A stretch of DNA of 64,000 nucleotides from JAZDIU01 sp043804635 (GTDB lineage Bacteria > Chloroflexota > Dehalococcoidia > Dehalococcoidales > UBA2162): assembly GCA_043804635.1 (NCBI GenBank), contig JAZDIU010000011.1:1-64000 (forward strand), given 5' to 3'. Below, piece by piece: positions 39,631-48,921 of the stretch (position 1 is the stretch's first letter; every line of letters starts with the position of its first letter). Below the pieces are notes generated by a model. That model saw only the letters and a program-made list of their open reading frames with translations, did not search any database and was not told the origin of the DNA. The position numbers were made by a program, and so were the translations under genes.

Positions 39631-40785
39631 ATGACAATGCCAAGAGATGGAATTCCCTTTACCCAGTTTGTCCAAAATATGGACAAAAGCATGGGTATTC
39701 TCAATGCTAACCTTGTTGCCTTGAAAACTTCTGTTGACGTTTTGTCTGCACAGGTGAAAACAACAAAAAGTCCTACTGTTGTAACAACCGGCGTTCCCCT
39801 CCCTGGGCCTCAGCTTTCGACGTTATCACAATCCGAGACCTTTCTCTCTCTTTTTAACCAGTCGATTCACGATAAAGGGGTTGCGACCGGCGGTTCGATA
39901 TCAACGCTTACTGATTCGAGAAAAAACTGGTCAATGAATGTTTTTTGTAACAGCATTATTTTTATGCTTATCGGAGGCCAGGTTTTTATCAGGGTAATCA
40001 GTTCAAATAATGCCAATTCTGTTTCCTTCGACGATCTTTCTCCTAATATGCAAGCTATCGCCGGCGTTCCTTACGTGATTCAGCACGTTGAGTTATCGCC
40101 GGACGACATTCATGAACTTGCGGCCAGGCTCGGTTCCAGCGATACTTATGATAGGCGTGGTGAGGTTGTCTGGCAATGCGGGTTTGAGGATTCGCTTGGT
40201 TTTGTTCCGCTCGCACTACCAGCAGGCGCTACCCTTACCCGTTCAACGTTACAGCAACGAAACGGGTCTGTGAGTTGCAGATTCCTAACAAACAATGTTC
40301 CGGGGAATGCCGTCGGCATGTCTAAATTCTTGCAGATATTACCTAAAGGAAATATGTCTTTTGAGGTATCGTTTACCATTTCGGGTGGCCCAACTTATTC
40401 ATTTGCGTTTGCGAGAAGCGTCCAAATCGTTGGTGCCTATTTAAATGTAGGTATTGTCAGATTACTTCTTTCCGGAGCCGATGTTCTGGTTCAGGTATTG
40501 GTAAACAATGTTTATGTCACCATTGATACTGTGCAGATAGTTGCAACCGACAGTTTCTTCCACACGATGAAACTGGTATTGAATTTTGATACAGGTAAGT
40601 ATCTCAGGTTAATGCTCGATAACAAGCAATATGACCTCACTAATTATAATATTGGTCTCGGCGCATCTTTGTACGGGTTTCCATATATCATAGCTCAGAT
40701 TATGGTTACAAGCGTTGGCGTAATCGAAAATGCGTTTTTTGACGATGCCATTATTTGCCAGAACGAGCCCGGTAACTCCATTTAG
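39631..40785 (+). CDS. Receptor-binding/adhesin-like protein, 384 aa
   Basis: ATG 39631 follows CCGGAGGAAAAAAC. N-terminal helix (FTQFVQNMDKSMGILNANLVALKTSVDVLSAQ) may form a coiled coil. The C-terminal 200 residues are a concanavalin-like beta sandwich (WQCGFEDSLGFVPLALPAG, NMSFEVSFTISGGPTYSFAF, FHTMKLVLNFDTGKYLRLMLDN). This suggests binding to carbohydrate or another surface ligand. Confidence 0.68.
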   Translation: MTMPRDGIPFTQFVQNMDKSMGILNANLVALKTSVDVLSAQVKTTKSPTVVTTGVPLPGPQLSTLSQSETFLSLFNQSIHDKGVATGGSISTLTDSRKNWSMNVFCNSIIFMLIGGQVFIRVISSNNANSVSFDDLSPNMQAIAGVPYVIQHVELSPDDIHELAARLGSSDTYDRRGEVVWQCGFEDSLGFVPLALPAGATLTRSTLQQRNGSVSCRFLTNNVPGNAVGMSKFLQILPKGNMSFEVSFTISGGPTYSFAFARSVQIVGAYLNVGIVRLLLSGADVLVQVLVNNVYVTIDTVQIVATDSFFHTMKLVLNFDTGKYLRLMLDNKQYDLTNYNIGLGASLYGFPYIIAQIMVTSVGVIENAFFDDAIICQNEPGNSI

Positions 40786-40793
40786 GAGGTTTT

Positions 40794-41258
40794 ATGAGTT
40801 CATCTTTAATCGAATTTGAACAAAACAATGGTGATGTTACCCGGGTAAAACCAGCCAGTGGTTTACCGGTTGTTTTGGGGCTTGCACCGGTTGGAAGTAA
40901 GATCACGACGGAGATTTTTGACTTTGCTGCAATCGCGGCAGCGACGGTATCAGCTCTCGGGGATTGCACAGTTGTTGACTTGAGTACAAACCCTCGTACG
41001 CTTTCCCTCACGGTAGAAGTTACCTACAATGCTGCCGCGACAAGGGGGGTCGTAATTCACGTTCGTTCATCGGCGGATAACGTAAATTACGATACGATTG
41101 ATTGGGATACCTGGTCTCCAATCTTTACCCCTGGAGTGGCTATTCGCCAGACTAAAAATTACGATGTTGATCCGTACGGTATCAAGGTTCTGGTCGAGAA
41201 TCTTGACCCGGCTCAAACAATAACCGCAGTAAGAGTATTAGCGACGGTAGGTGCATAA
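40794..41258 (+). CDS. Hypothetical structural protein, 154 aa
   Basis: ATG 40794 follows TTTAGGAGGTTTT. Beta-rich (TVVDLSTNPRTLSLTVEVTYNAAATRGVVIHV, TKNYDVDPYGIKVLVENLDP). The stop overlaps the next ATG. Probably a virion or surface subunit. Confidence 0.65.
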   Translation: MSSSLIEFEQNNGDVTRVKPASGLPVVLGLAPVGSKITTEIFDFAAIAAATVSALGDCTVVDLSTNPRTLSLTVEVTYNAAATRGVVIHVRSSADNVNYDTIDWDTWSPIFTPGVAIRQTKNYDVDPYGIKVLVENLDPAQTITAVRVLATVGA

Positions 41259-41782
41259 TGAAAAGACCTCCAGTTGTCGATAATGTCCAGGAAGTTGAAA
41301 TTCCCTTACTTTCTCCTACTCTTGGCGTCGCTGTTCTCGCGAATGACGGTACCAATTTGCCGTATTCGGCGCCAAACACTACCGTATTAGGAGTGGGCGC
41401 GCCGGCCGTCGGGTGGCAGGGAATATATAATTTTGAGCAGAACAATGCCATTGAAGTCACCGGGCTTGAATTATATCTGGAATGGCAGAGCATGTTTACT
41501 GTTGGCGCCGGCGTTGGAACCGATACCACCAGTCGGGTAGAAATGTCGGTAAATGGTGGTGGTGCTTGGACCGCGGTTACAGATTGGTTCACTCATGCTA
41601 ATGCAGCTTTAACTACCAGAGTAAGAGCTGGGGTGGGAAGATGGCAAAATATTATCATTTCTGGTGTTGACCAGCTTCGTTTTCGTCTTGTTCATTATGT
41701 CGGGGCGGCCGATGGTGTTTCTCAAAGTACGGTGCAGATGAGGTCAAGCTCAAGAGTGATTATCACGTATAGGAAGTCGTAA
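41258..41782 (+). CDS. Beta-sandwich surface protein, 174 aa
   Basis: ATG 41258 overlaps the preceding stop (TAATG). It has NNAIEVTGLELYLEWQSMF and a C-terminal strand pattern (VDQLRFRLVHYVGA, MRSSSRVIITYRKS). A lectin-like fold is plausible. Family unassigned. Confidence 0.65.
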   Translation: MKRPPVVDNVQEVEIPLLSPTLGVAVLANDGTNLPYSAPNTTVLGVGAPAVGWQGIYNFEQNNAIEVTGLELYLEWQSMFTVGAGVGTDTTSRVEMSVNGGGAWTAVTDWFTHANAALTTRVRAGVGRWQNIIISGVDQLRFRLVHYVGAADGVSQSTVQMRSSSRVIITYRKS

Positions 41783-41784
41783 AG

Positions 41785-43785
41785 ATGAGCGCAGAATTGA
41801 GACTACTTGAAAACGCGGTATATTTCCATCCTACTCTGGGAGCGCCCGGGACTGATTATCCTATCGGTACCAGGCAATACCCGGTAAATAACGGTATTGA
41901 TTTAAGGGCAATATTGGCTGCCAGAGGATTAAATACTGTTGTTTTGCTTGACTCCTGGGCTCTCGATGCAGATATGGTCGGAGTAAGATTTACCTCAGAG
42001 CAAGACTTCGGCGCTCCGACGCTAACGCTAGGCGGTTTTGTGATAAGCTACGCCGATAGGCTAGTTATTACAGGGGACGGTGGAGGAGCGGCGTTTCGGC
42101 TAACAGATTGCGACGTGACCGCTTTAACTAACGTTTTTTTCCCGCTAATGATAAACTGTCGGATTTTTAATGTTACAATGTCCGGTGCCGGAGGCAGGCT
42201 TGAGGCTTATAATTGTACGTTTGAGAACGTACCATTTCTTGATTTTAATGCATCTTCTGGTTTTATTCAAAACGCAAAAGCCCCGCGGTTGTCGGTCAGG
42301 AATGTTGTTACCGGTGGTCTTCTTACCGTTATTGATATGGACGGGGGTATTCTCACTCTTGAGGCGACCTGTACCGCTGGTACTATCAATGTTTTTGGAA
42401 ATTGCGAGCTTGTAAATCTTACGGCCGGAGCTACGGTCAACGATTACCGCGACAAGGCTTATGCTACGGCCTTAATAGACGGTGTTCACGTCGATTCGGT
42501 GCTCGGCGCGGCCGGTACCGCTTATCCCCTCGGTACTCCCGAGCATCCGGTAAGCAACTTAACTGACGCTCTTGTTATTGCAGCAGCGTTCAATACTCGC
42601 ATTATTAGATTGCATGGTGCAGTGACTTATACTATTGCAGCACATTTAACTCAACAATATGTCTTTATTGGTGACGGTAAATTATCTACTGTGTTATTCA
42701 TGAACTTCAAGAACATGGTTGGTTCTTGTTTCGAGAATATTAAACTTACTGGTCAACAGAACGATAACGTTGCTATTACTGCCACTAATTGCTATGTACA
42801 GGCTGCCTTTACTGGTAATGTTTACGATTCCATTATCGGCCCCAGCTCTGGCATAGGTGGAATGAATGGATGCAATTTCTATAACTGCCATGCAGAAGTC
42901 GGTTGTACGTTCACTGTGTGGAACTCTAATAATAACTCATTTGTTGGATTGTCAGGTGAGTTGACTATTTCCAACCAGGTAAATGCAAACAATACACGTA
43001 TTGATGGTGTTTCTCTGTTTTTAACTATCGCTGCCTCAATGACAACCGGCACTTTATATCTGTATGGAAATATTAGTCAATTAATTAACTTGACAGGCGG
43101 TACGGTTGTTTACGACAGAACCGATTCTGCAAAGATTAATAATTTATTAAGTCCTCCTATTCCGGCGCTTATCGAAGTGTGGCAGTCAGAGTTAGGGATG
43201 CCTGAAGCCAATATGGAGTGGACTCATCCATTAACCGGTACCCCTTGGACAGTGCAAACCAACGGCATTTATCGTGAGTTTTATACTGCTCCAGCTGCCT
43301 CAGAAAACGCTCGTCTTGTTGGTAAAAATCTCTGGATGGTAGCTCCTGGTTCTTATGGCACAAATACCATTTACAAAAAGATTATCCTTGAGTATGTCAT
43401 AAGGCTAACAACATTAGCTAATTTCGATAATGGCAGCACTATCTGGGGTATGACCCCTAATAAAACAGATACCAGATTATCGAACAATGTGCTTGGCTTT
43501 GTTCTTTTGGCTGATGTTTTGCAGGCATTGACAGACAATGGCGGTGCTGAAACTGTTACAGCTATACCAGGAGCTGTTTTAACTATTGCTAATAAGCTTG
43601 GTATTGAAATCTACGCTGGTCACATTAAGTTTTTTGTCAACGAAGTTCAGGTTGCTGACCACACAGTGAACTTACCGAATGCTCCGATGTATCGAAACAT
43701 CTATCTGTTAAACGAAGCAGGCGGCGCTACTGGCTTTGGACTCATGGGTAACGAAATGCACGCAGAGACAATAGTGAGGAATTAA
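41785..43785 (+). CDS. Repeat-containing fibre/adhesin, 666 aa
   Basis: ATG 41785 lies three bases after the preceding stop, with AGGAAG upstream. Residues 10-55 and 230-275 contain two copies of a G(A/T)(P/A)GTxYP(I/L)GTxx(Y/H)PV(N/S)N unit, followed by beta-helix-like strands (CDVTALTNVFFPLMINCRIFN, GNVYDSIIGPSSGIGG). This is known from phage tail and fibre proteins. The C-terminal 200 residues look LamG-like (MEWTHPLTGTPWTVQTNG). Composition shifts within the gene at about 42.6 kb, suggesting a mosaic origin of the distal part. Confidence 0.75.
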   Translation: MSAELRLLENAVYFHPTLGAPGTDYPIGTRQYPVNNGIDLRAILAARGLNTVVLLDSWALDADMVGVRFTSEQDFGAPTLTLGGFVISYADRLVITGDGGGAAFRLTDCDVTALTNVFFPLMINCRIFNVTMSGAGGRLEAYNCTFENVPFLDFNASSGFIQNAKAPRLSVRNVVTGGLLTVIDMDGGILTLEATCTAGTINVFGNCELVNLTAGATVNDYRDKAYATALIDGVHVDSVLGAAGTAYPLGTPEHPVSNLTDALVIAAAFNTRIIRLHGAVTYTIAAHLTQQYVFIGDGKLSTVLFMNFKNMVGSCFENIKLTGQQNDNVAITATNCYVQAAFTGNVYDSIIGPSSGIGGMNGCNFYNCHAEVGCTFTVWNSNNNSFVGLSGELTISNQVNANNTRIDGVSLFLTIAASMTTGTLYLYGNISQLINLTGGTVVYDRTDSAKINNLLSPPIPALIEVWQSELGMPEANMEWTHPLTGTPWTVQTNGIYREFYTAPAASENARLVGKNLWMVAPGSYGTNTIYKKIILEYVIRLTTLANFDNGSTIWGMTPNKTDTRLSNNVLGFVLLADVLQALTDNGGAETVTAIPGAVLTIANKLGIEIYAGHIKFFVNEVQVADHTVNLPNAPMYRNIYLLNEAGGATGFGLMGNEMHAETIVRN

Positions 43786-43786
43786 A

Positions 43787-44257
43787 ATGGCTACGATAGA
43801 TGAGTTATACATTCTATTAAGACAGCTAGCTGGCGGGGCAACGTCTTTACAGGAGCTAAAAGACATTCTTAATGCCGGGCTCGACCTGGACCAAGACCCC
43901 TTAATCGGCACGGCAGGGTTACTCTTGGATGGGACAGAGCAGACTATTTATGATGTTAACGGAGCAGGCATTCCCTGGAAGTTCGAGGGCGGGTACATTG
44001 ATTTGTCCGCCTTGATTGCTACTGATACGGTCATAATCAGATTTTACGCTACGTCAGGTGATGGTGTCACCATAGTTGGAAGGCAGATAAGCATTGATGC
44101 GGCTAATACCTACACAGGAGCGGTCAGTCCTCCCAATATAGTGATTGGAGAGCTGCCTCCGACAGCGTATGAAATTAAGATTACTATTCAGTGCACGGCT
44201 CACGTGGCTTATAAGACGGTGTACCCGCATTTCTATGATTCTGTCAGAGGCGGATAA
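43787..44257 (+). CDS. Hypothetical surface protein, 156 aa
   Basis: ATG 43787 lies one base after the previous stop. The N-terminus is helical (DELYILLRQLAGGATSLQELKDIL), the rest beta-rich (GYIDLSALIATDTVIIRFYATSGDG, YEIKITIQCTAHVAYKTVYP). Family unknown. Confidence 0.65.
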   Translation: MATIDELYILLRQLAGGATSLQELKDILNAGLDLDQDPLIGTAGLLLDGTEQTIYDVNGAGIPWKFEGGYIDLSALIATDTVIIRFYATSGDGVTIVGRQISIDAANTYTGAVSPPNIVIGELPPTAYEIKITIQCTAHVAYKTVYPHFYDSVRGG

Positions 44258-44265
44258 GGAGAAAC

Positions 44266-44691
44266 ATGTTACCAGAAGATTTACTCATGGCGATTGGTAC
44301 GGTCTTCGCCGTTAGAAAGACCATCAATCAGAATACCATCGTAGCAGCAGGGATAGCTCTCACTGGTGTAGCTACAGGCAATCTCTTAATTGAGGATATT
44401 ATTGCTCAGGTAGCCACCGCAGTGGACTCAGTTGGTCATGCGGCGGTGATTGAGCTGTATTCGGACAATGTGCTGGGCAATGCTTCCTTTATGACGATGG
44501 CTCAAGCGAAGCTGCCAGCTAACGGAGGGTGTGATTTTAAGAATGCCACCACCGCTCGCAAGCTATTACTGGAAACAGGGAAGAAATTATCAGTCAAGGC
44601 TACTACGGAAGATGTTACCTCAAATGCCAATATCACATTCACTATTATTTGCAGAAAATTAGATAACGGAGCAAATCTTGCAGCAGCGTAA
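44266..44691 (+). CDS. Hypothetical beta-rich protein, 141 aa
   Basis: ATG 44266 follows AAGGAGAAAC. Hydrophobic beta strands with internal symmetry (IALTGVATGNLLIEDIIAQVATAVD, AAVIELYSDNVLGNASF, NITFTIICRKLDNG). Likely a structural subunit. Confidence 0.65.
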   Translation: MLPEDLLMAIGTVFAVRKTINQNTIVAAGIALTGVATGNLLIEDIIAQVATAVDSVGHAAVIELYSDNVLGNASFMTMAQAKLPANGGCDFKNATTARKLLLETGKKLSVKATTEDVTSNANITFTIICRKLDNGANLAAA

Positions 44692-44701
44692 GGAGATAAA
44701 G

Positions 44702-44914
44702 ATGCCCACTGAGAAAACAAATCAGATTTTAACTGAAGCAGTCCTATCCAAGAAAGCTCGTATCGAAGCTAATGATAGAGACATTGTTGATTACCAGGAG
44801 AAGATAATTCTTCTTGAAGCCCAGAATAGAGAGCTTCAGGAGCAGATTGATGCAGTCTTCACTGATGTCCCTGCTGTAGATACGGCTGTGAATAATCCTG
44901 TTAAAGAGGGCTAA
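44702..44914 (+). CDS. Small coiled-coil protein, 70 aa
   Basis: ATG 44702 follows AAGGAGATAAAG. A single long helix (VLSKKARIEANDRDIVDYQEKIILLEAQNRELQEQI) with heptad-like spacing indicates a coiled coil. It directly precedes the LamG-like array and could help trimerise or anchor those proteins. Confidence 0.7.
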   Translation: MPTEKTNQILTEAVLSKKARIEANDRDIVDYQEKIILLEAQNRELQEQIDAVFTDVPAVDTAVNNPVKEG

Positions 44915-45580
44915 TTGGATACCACTCGTGGTTTAGTTCTCTCAATGGCAGACCAGATGGGCGGTCCATCACCGTCTATTGTCTCCATTAAAGACCAGTC
45001 ACGTCGTAAAAATGACTCAATAGCAATGACAGGAATAACATGGTCGCAGTTACCGTCTGGGCTATGGGTCGCAAATTTTGATGGAGCAACAAGTTATATC
45101 AATTTTGGCTCTCCTCTTTCGGTAACTGGACTATCAAAATGCACAATTACATCATGGGTAAAAGCTACTGTTTTAGGAGTAGATAATAGAACAATTATTA
45201 GAAAACAGATGGCTGCTGGCAGAGAATTTACTATGGCGGTTTCCTTTACAAGCAAACCATTTTATACCGCATATGCCAGGATAGTAGTGGTAGACCCTTA
45301 TACGATTTTAGTTAACAGATGGTATTTTATTGCAGCATCATGGAGTGGGGGACTTAATTTCTCTTTGTATATAAATGATTTAAGGTTCGACCTTGTTTTT
45401 GGAGCATTACCAGTGGTTGTTCGGACAGCAACTCCAATGGTTGTCGGACAACACTCGTTATTAAATAATACTGAGGTCTGGAATGGTTCAATGGCTGAAA
45501 TTAATTTTTATAATTGCGCTCTTTCTCCCATGCAAGTGAGAACACTTTACGGTGAGCAACGCAGGTTTTTCGGAGTATAA
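44915..45580 (+). CDS. LamG/concanavalin-like protein, paralogue 1, 221 aa (TTG start)
   Basis: TTG 44915 directly follows the preceding TAA with AAAGAGGGC upstream. Core features are IKDQSRRKNDSIAMTG, LPSGLWVANFDGATSYINF, KCTITSWVKA, FSLYINDLRF, and a C-terminal LYGEQRRFFGV. The D-G-x-x-x-Y-(I/V) and strand pattern identify a LamG/ConA-like beta sandwich. First of four tandem paralogues. Confidence 0.82.
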   Translation: MDTTRGLVLSMADQMGGPSPSIVSIKDQSRRKNDSIAMTGITWSQLPSGLWVANFDGATSYINFGSPLSVTGLSKCTITSWVKATVLGVDNRTIIRKQMAAGREFTMAVSFTSKPFYTAYARIVVVDPYTILVNRWYFIAASWSGGLNFSLYINDLRFDLVFGALPVVVRTATPMVVGQHSLLNNTEVWNGSMAEINFYNCALSPMQVRTLYGEQRRFFGV

Positions 45581-46252
45581 ATGACCAGCTTAACTCAGCA
45601 ACTATTATATTCCCCAGAAGTAAGTATTGGGCTGTCGCCTGATACTCTGGTTCTGATTGACAAATCGAGACATAAAAGAAACGGTACTTTCATTAACCAT
45701 ACTAAATGGACACGCCTGCCTACAGGTGTATGGGTTCTCGATTTTGACGGCGTTGACGATGCTGTTACTATCCCCTTTGACAGAAGCACTTATAACATCC
45801 CCAAAATGACTATCTGTGCTTGGTTCAATCAAAGAGAGGTTAAGAATCAGCGCCTTATAAACTGCTGGCAAGCACTACAATACGACTGGCTGATGTCATG
45901 CCCTGCGGGAGCACCACAAAACAGGATGGTGGTGGGTAAGGGTGGTAACGCTGGCGCAGCATCTAAAATCCTTCCTATTAATACATGGTATTTCGCTTGT
46001 GCAACACTGGCTCGGAACGGAGCTAATGCAGATACATCAATTTATATTAACGGAGTATTTGGAGCATCTGCTTCAGCAGGCACTGCCGTTCCTGTAAGTG
46101 GCAGTGCAATGGTTATTGGGCAACCAGCTAGTCTTGATAACACTCTATGTTGGAACGGTCCGATAGGGAAGATTGATATTTATTCATACCTGCTTTCAGC
46201 AGGGCAAATACTTAATCTATTCGAGAGCAGTCGGCGTTTATATGGAGTGTAA
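45581..46252 (+). CDS. LamG/concanavalin-like protein, paralogue 2, 223 aa
   Basis: ATG 45581 follows GCAGGTTTTTCGGAGTATAA, immediately after the previous stop. Same layout (IDKSRHKRNGTFINHT, VWVLDFDGVDDAVTI, TICAWF, SIYINGVFG, FESSRRLYGV). No secretion signal is visible in any of the four. Likely a surface ligand-binding protein. Confidence 0.82.
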   Translation: MTSLTQQLLYSPEVSIGLSPDTLVLIDKSRHKRNGTFINHTKWTRLPTGVWVLDFDGVDDAVTIPFDRSTYNIPKMTICAWFNQREVKNQRLINCWQALQYDWLMSCPAGAPQNRMVVGKGGNAGAASKILPINTWYFACATLARNGANADTSIYINGVFGASASAGTAVPVSGSAMVIGQPASLDNTLCWNGPIGKIDIYSYLLSAGQILNLFESSRRLYGV

Positions 46253-46918
46253 ATGACAGTTAGCTCATATGTATTAAACACGAGAACGTATCTTACTGAT
46301 ACGACTCCGCCTGCTGCCCTGGAAGATGTTAGCAGAAGGAAGAATAACGGCACATTCTCAGCTCCTCCGCCCACTTGGGTAAGAAATGCTCAAGGTATCT
46401 GGGTATTAAATTATGATGGGGTCAATAACTACGTAACCCTCAGCACCAATCCAGAGTTATTAAGAGTCGGTAAATTTACTTTACTTACGTGGGTGAAGTA
46501 CGTCTCGCTTGTTGGTAACAAATGGATTATGGGAACAGGCAATTCAGGTACCCCTTCTGGTTATATGTTAGCTACGTCTGGTGCTAACCCTCGTATGTTA
46601 TTCAGGGATAGCGTTTCTTTTAAGGATAAGGCGGCAACTAATATTACAATGTCGAATAATGTCTGGTATCTCCAGGCTATGGTGCTCGATGGAGCAAATG
46701 CTTATCTGTATGTGAATGGTGTCTTGGGAACTGGATATGCTCCAGCTTACACTCCACCGATTACGGCGGGGGCGTCAGCGTTCAGGTTGGGTTTTCTGAT
46801 TGAGGGAATTAACAAATTTGCAGGTCAGTTATGGAAAACTCGTCTGGTTCTTAAGCCTCTTACTCAAGCTGATTTATTTGCTCTCTATATGTCCGAGAGG
46901 CGGTGGCTCGGTGTCTAA
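46253..46918 (+). CDS. LamG/concanavalin-like protein, paralogue 3, 221 aa
   Basis: ATG 46253 begins directly after the previous stop. Shares DVSRRKNNGTFSAPP, GIWVLNYDGVNNYVTL, FTLLTWVKYV, AYLYVNGVLG and SERRWLGV. The final five residues match the family's (R)R-x-(F/Y/L)-GV ending. Confidence 0.82.
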   Translation: MTVSSYVLNTRTYLTDTTPPAALEDVSRRKNNGTFSAPPPTWVRNAQGIWVLNYDGVNNYVTLSTNPELLRVGKFTLLTWVKYVSLVGNKWIMGTGNSGTPSGYMLATSGANPRMLFRDSVSFKDKAATNITMSNNVWYLQAMVLDGANAYLYVNGVLGTGYAPAYTPPITAGASAFRLGFLIEGINKFAGQLWKTRLVLKPLTQADLFALYMSERRWLGV

Positions 46919-47594
46919 AACAAGTTTATACGCACTTAAATCAAAAATGTTCTTAAGTCCTACCGACTTACCTGCTCCGCCCACCTTTTTGCAGGATGAG
47001 AGCAGGGCACGGATGATAGGGACGTTTGCGGGTGTAACTCAATCAAGACTTCCTACAGGTGTCTGGCATCAGACCTATAGTGGAGTAAACAGTTGTACCC
47101 AGTTTCCAGCTTTGTCTTCTCGCCAATGCAACTTTACTTCCGAGAGCTTTACAGTTGCTGTTTGGATTTTTCTACCTAACAGTGTATCAGCGAATTATGT
47201 CATTCTACAAGGAGCCACCGACGTAGACGGATGGGGAATGTTTATCTTTGCAAATAACCTGTCTCTTAGGCTCAATCAAGCAGCGGGACATACTGATATA
47301 TCAGCTGTAAACGGTATCGCTTTCGGACGCTGGCAGCTTATAGGCGTTACGAGAGCAGGAAACACTGGTCAGTTTTACAATAATGGAGCACCCATCACCA
47401 CCATTGGTGGAGGTGGCTTGGCTAACGCTGTTTCCTGCAATGGAGGAAATAAGCTCCTACTCGGGATAGATAACGATGAAACAAGTAACGAGATTACTGG
47501 ATTCATGCAGGGACATCGCATAATTAGGAAATCTCTATCTGATGAAGAGATGGCTAAAATGTTCGAGTCGGAAAGAAGATTGTTCGGGGTGTAA
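46911..47594 (+). CDS. LamG/concanavalin-like protein, paralogue 4, 227 aa (GTG start)
   Basis: I place the start at GTG 46911, overlapping paralogue 3 by 8 bases, which restores a length equal to its relatives and follows AGAGGCGGTGGCTCG. A longer upstream frame is hydrophobic and has no ribosome-binding site. Core: LQDESRARMIGTFAGV, GVWHQTYSGVNSCTQF, FTVAVWIFLP, FYNNGAPI, FESERRLFGV. Confidence 0.75.
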   Translation: MSKTSLYALKSKMFLSPTDLPAPPTFLQDESRARMIGTFAGVTQSRLPTGVWHQTYSGVNSCTQFPALSSRQCNFTSESFTVAVWIFLPNSVSANYVILQGATDVDGWGMFIFANNLSLRLNQAAGHTDISAVNGIAFGRWQLIGVTRAGNTGQFYNNGAPITTIGGGGLANAVSCNGGNKLLLGIDNDETSNEITGFMQGHRIIRKSLSDEEMAKMFESERRLFGV

Positions 47595-47596
47595 TC

Positions 47597-47839
47597 ATGC
47601 AGTACGGTTGGATAAAGGACGTTCCGGACTCTCGTGATTTTTCGGCAAAGGATTTAATATTTGCCGCGCCTGCACTACCGTCAAAATTTATCGTTGACCC
47701 GGGTACGGTAATTTACAATCAGGGGAGCGCGCCCGCGTGTGTCGGATTTTCGTCGGCCGGCGTAAAAACAGACCAGGAATTTGTTCAGGGTAGGTCGAGA
47801 ATTACCATTGTAGAATATTTCTTGAGAAATAAATTATGA
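47597..47839 (+). pseudogene. Truncated papain-like peptidase copy
   Basis: ATG 47597 has no close ribosome-binding site beyond GGGGTGTAATC. Its first about 69 residues (MQYGWIKDVPDSRDF to GRSRIT) are nearly identical to the full peptidase at 48922, including the Cys region NQGSAPACVGFS. Identity stops at about 47807, where the sequence runs directly into a dyad copy (47816-47831), so the His and Asn parts are missing. It cannot be an active peptidase. It marks a partial duplication, or half of a recombination event. Confidence 0.85.
47816..47831. repeat. 16-bp dispersed dyad at a duplication breakpoint (TG centre)
   Basis: TATTTCTTGAGAAATA, exact. Homology to the intact peptidase ends about 9 bases upstream, so this copy lies at the breakpoint. 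The next gene starts four bases after it. Confidence 0.9.
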
Positions 47840-48165
47840 GAACAGTAACCTGGGGTAGACCAATACCACCGGCCGCGTTAAGTCCAACGGCTAATGTTTA
47901 TCCGCGAGGGTATCACAACGGAGCTTCAACATTAACAGCGGTTGATGCTGATTTTATAGCCGCAAATATTAAATTCGGAACTACGATTTTTGGTGTAATA
48001 GGAACCATGATTGGATGGTTATACGAATATGTTAAATCATTATCGGTACCAATGCCAGGGATTGCCTTAGCCTTAGCTGAAGACCATTCTGGTGGTGGTT
48101 TTACAAGTAATGTATCATTATCGGTACCAATGCCAGGGATTGCGGTAACAGTGGTTGTGGTATAG
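47836..48165 (+). CDS. Phage-fibre-repeat small protein, 109 aa
   Basis: ATG 47836 lies four bases after the dyad and has no Shine-Dalgarno. YPRGYHNGASTLTAVDADFIAANIKFGTTIFGVIGT is a repeat known from phage fibre and surface proteins (GYHxG-x-TL... N-I-x-x-G-x-T-I-F-G-V-x-G-T). The C-terminus has two copies of SLSVPMPGIA. The gene looks like part of an exchangeable adhesin cassette between the truncated and full peptidase genes. Confidence 0.65.
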   Translation: MRTVTWGRPIPPAALSPTANVYPRGYHNGASTLTAVDADFIAANIKFGTTIFGVIGTMIGWLYEYVKSLSVPMPGIALALAEDHSGGGFTSNVSLSVPMPGIAVTVVVV

Positions 48166-48173
48166 GAGAAAAA

Positions 48174-48911
48174 ATGAAACCGAATATCATACTTCCATCG
48201 AAGAAAGAAGAAAGGGATATAGCCAAATTACAAAAGGATGGGTTGCGGCTTCATACTCCGATTCCTATTGTTAGAATTACGTTAGAAGTTACTAATAAAA
48301 ACAAACTTATTCAGAAATATGAAACTTTCAGCCATTCCTGGGTGAGGAACGCTTATAATCATATAGTCAGTCAATTAATGTTTATTAACGGTTCTGATGC
48401 TGCTTTTGGAGCCGGGTTTATTAACGCAAAAGATACCAGTAATACCGTTAGAAATGCTGGTGGCCAGTTGTATAACGGTAGTTACAACCAGGACACCGAA
48501 CAGGTTGATGCCACTAGCACGGGAGTAAGGTCACCAGCCGCTAACGCTTTGCTTGGTATCCAGGTTGGGTCCGGGGTAAACGTTGAGAGTTTTGAGGATT
48601 ACGTTCTTCAAGCTTTAATTACCGAGGGGGTTGGAGCAGGACAACTTAATTACGCACAAAGTAACGCTCCCGTGAAAGCGTATGTTCCTGGGACGCTCAC
48701 GTATTCCGTAACATGGGTAAGGTTTATGAATAATAATAGTGGTGGAAACGTGAGTGTAAATGAAGTTGCTTTAACAGCCAATACCAGGGTATTAAGTTTA
48801 AATGCTTTTCCCACTCTTCATTCTCGTGAGCATCTCGGTGCAACTGTTACGATACCAAATACAGGCCAATTAAAAGTTACTTATGTTTTGTCTTTGGCTT
48901 TCCCGGCTTAA
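48174..48911 (+). CDS. Hypothetical surface protein, 245 aa
   Basis: ATG 48174 follows TATAGGAGAAAAA. Soluble beta-rich protein (PIVRITLEVTNKNKLIQKYETF, YVPGTLTYSVTWVRFMNNNSGGNVSVNEVAL, KVTYVLSLAFPA). Similar modules are seen in phage baseplate and fibre proteins, but no family is assigned. Part of the duplicated segment. Confidence 0.65.
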   Translation: MKPNIILPSKKEERDIAKLQKDGLRLHTPIPIVRITLEVTNKNKLIQKYETFSHSWVRNAYNHIVSQLMFINGSDAAFGAGFINAKDTSNTVRNAGGQLYNGSYNQDTEQVDATSTGVRSPAANALLGIQVGSGVNVESFEDYVLQALITEGVGAGQLNYAQSNAPVKAYVPGTLTYSVTWVRFMNNNSGGNVSVNEVALTANTRVLSLNAFPTLHSREHLGATVTIPNTGQLKVTYVLSLAFPA

Positions 48912-48921
48912 TGAGGTAAAT

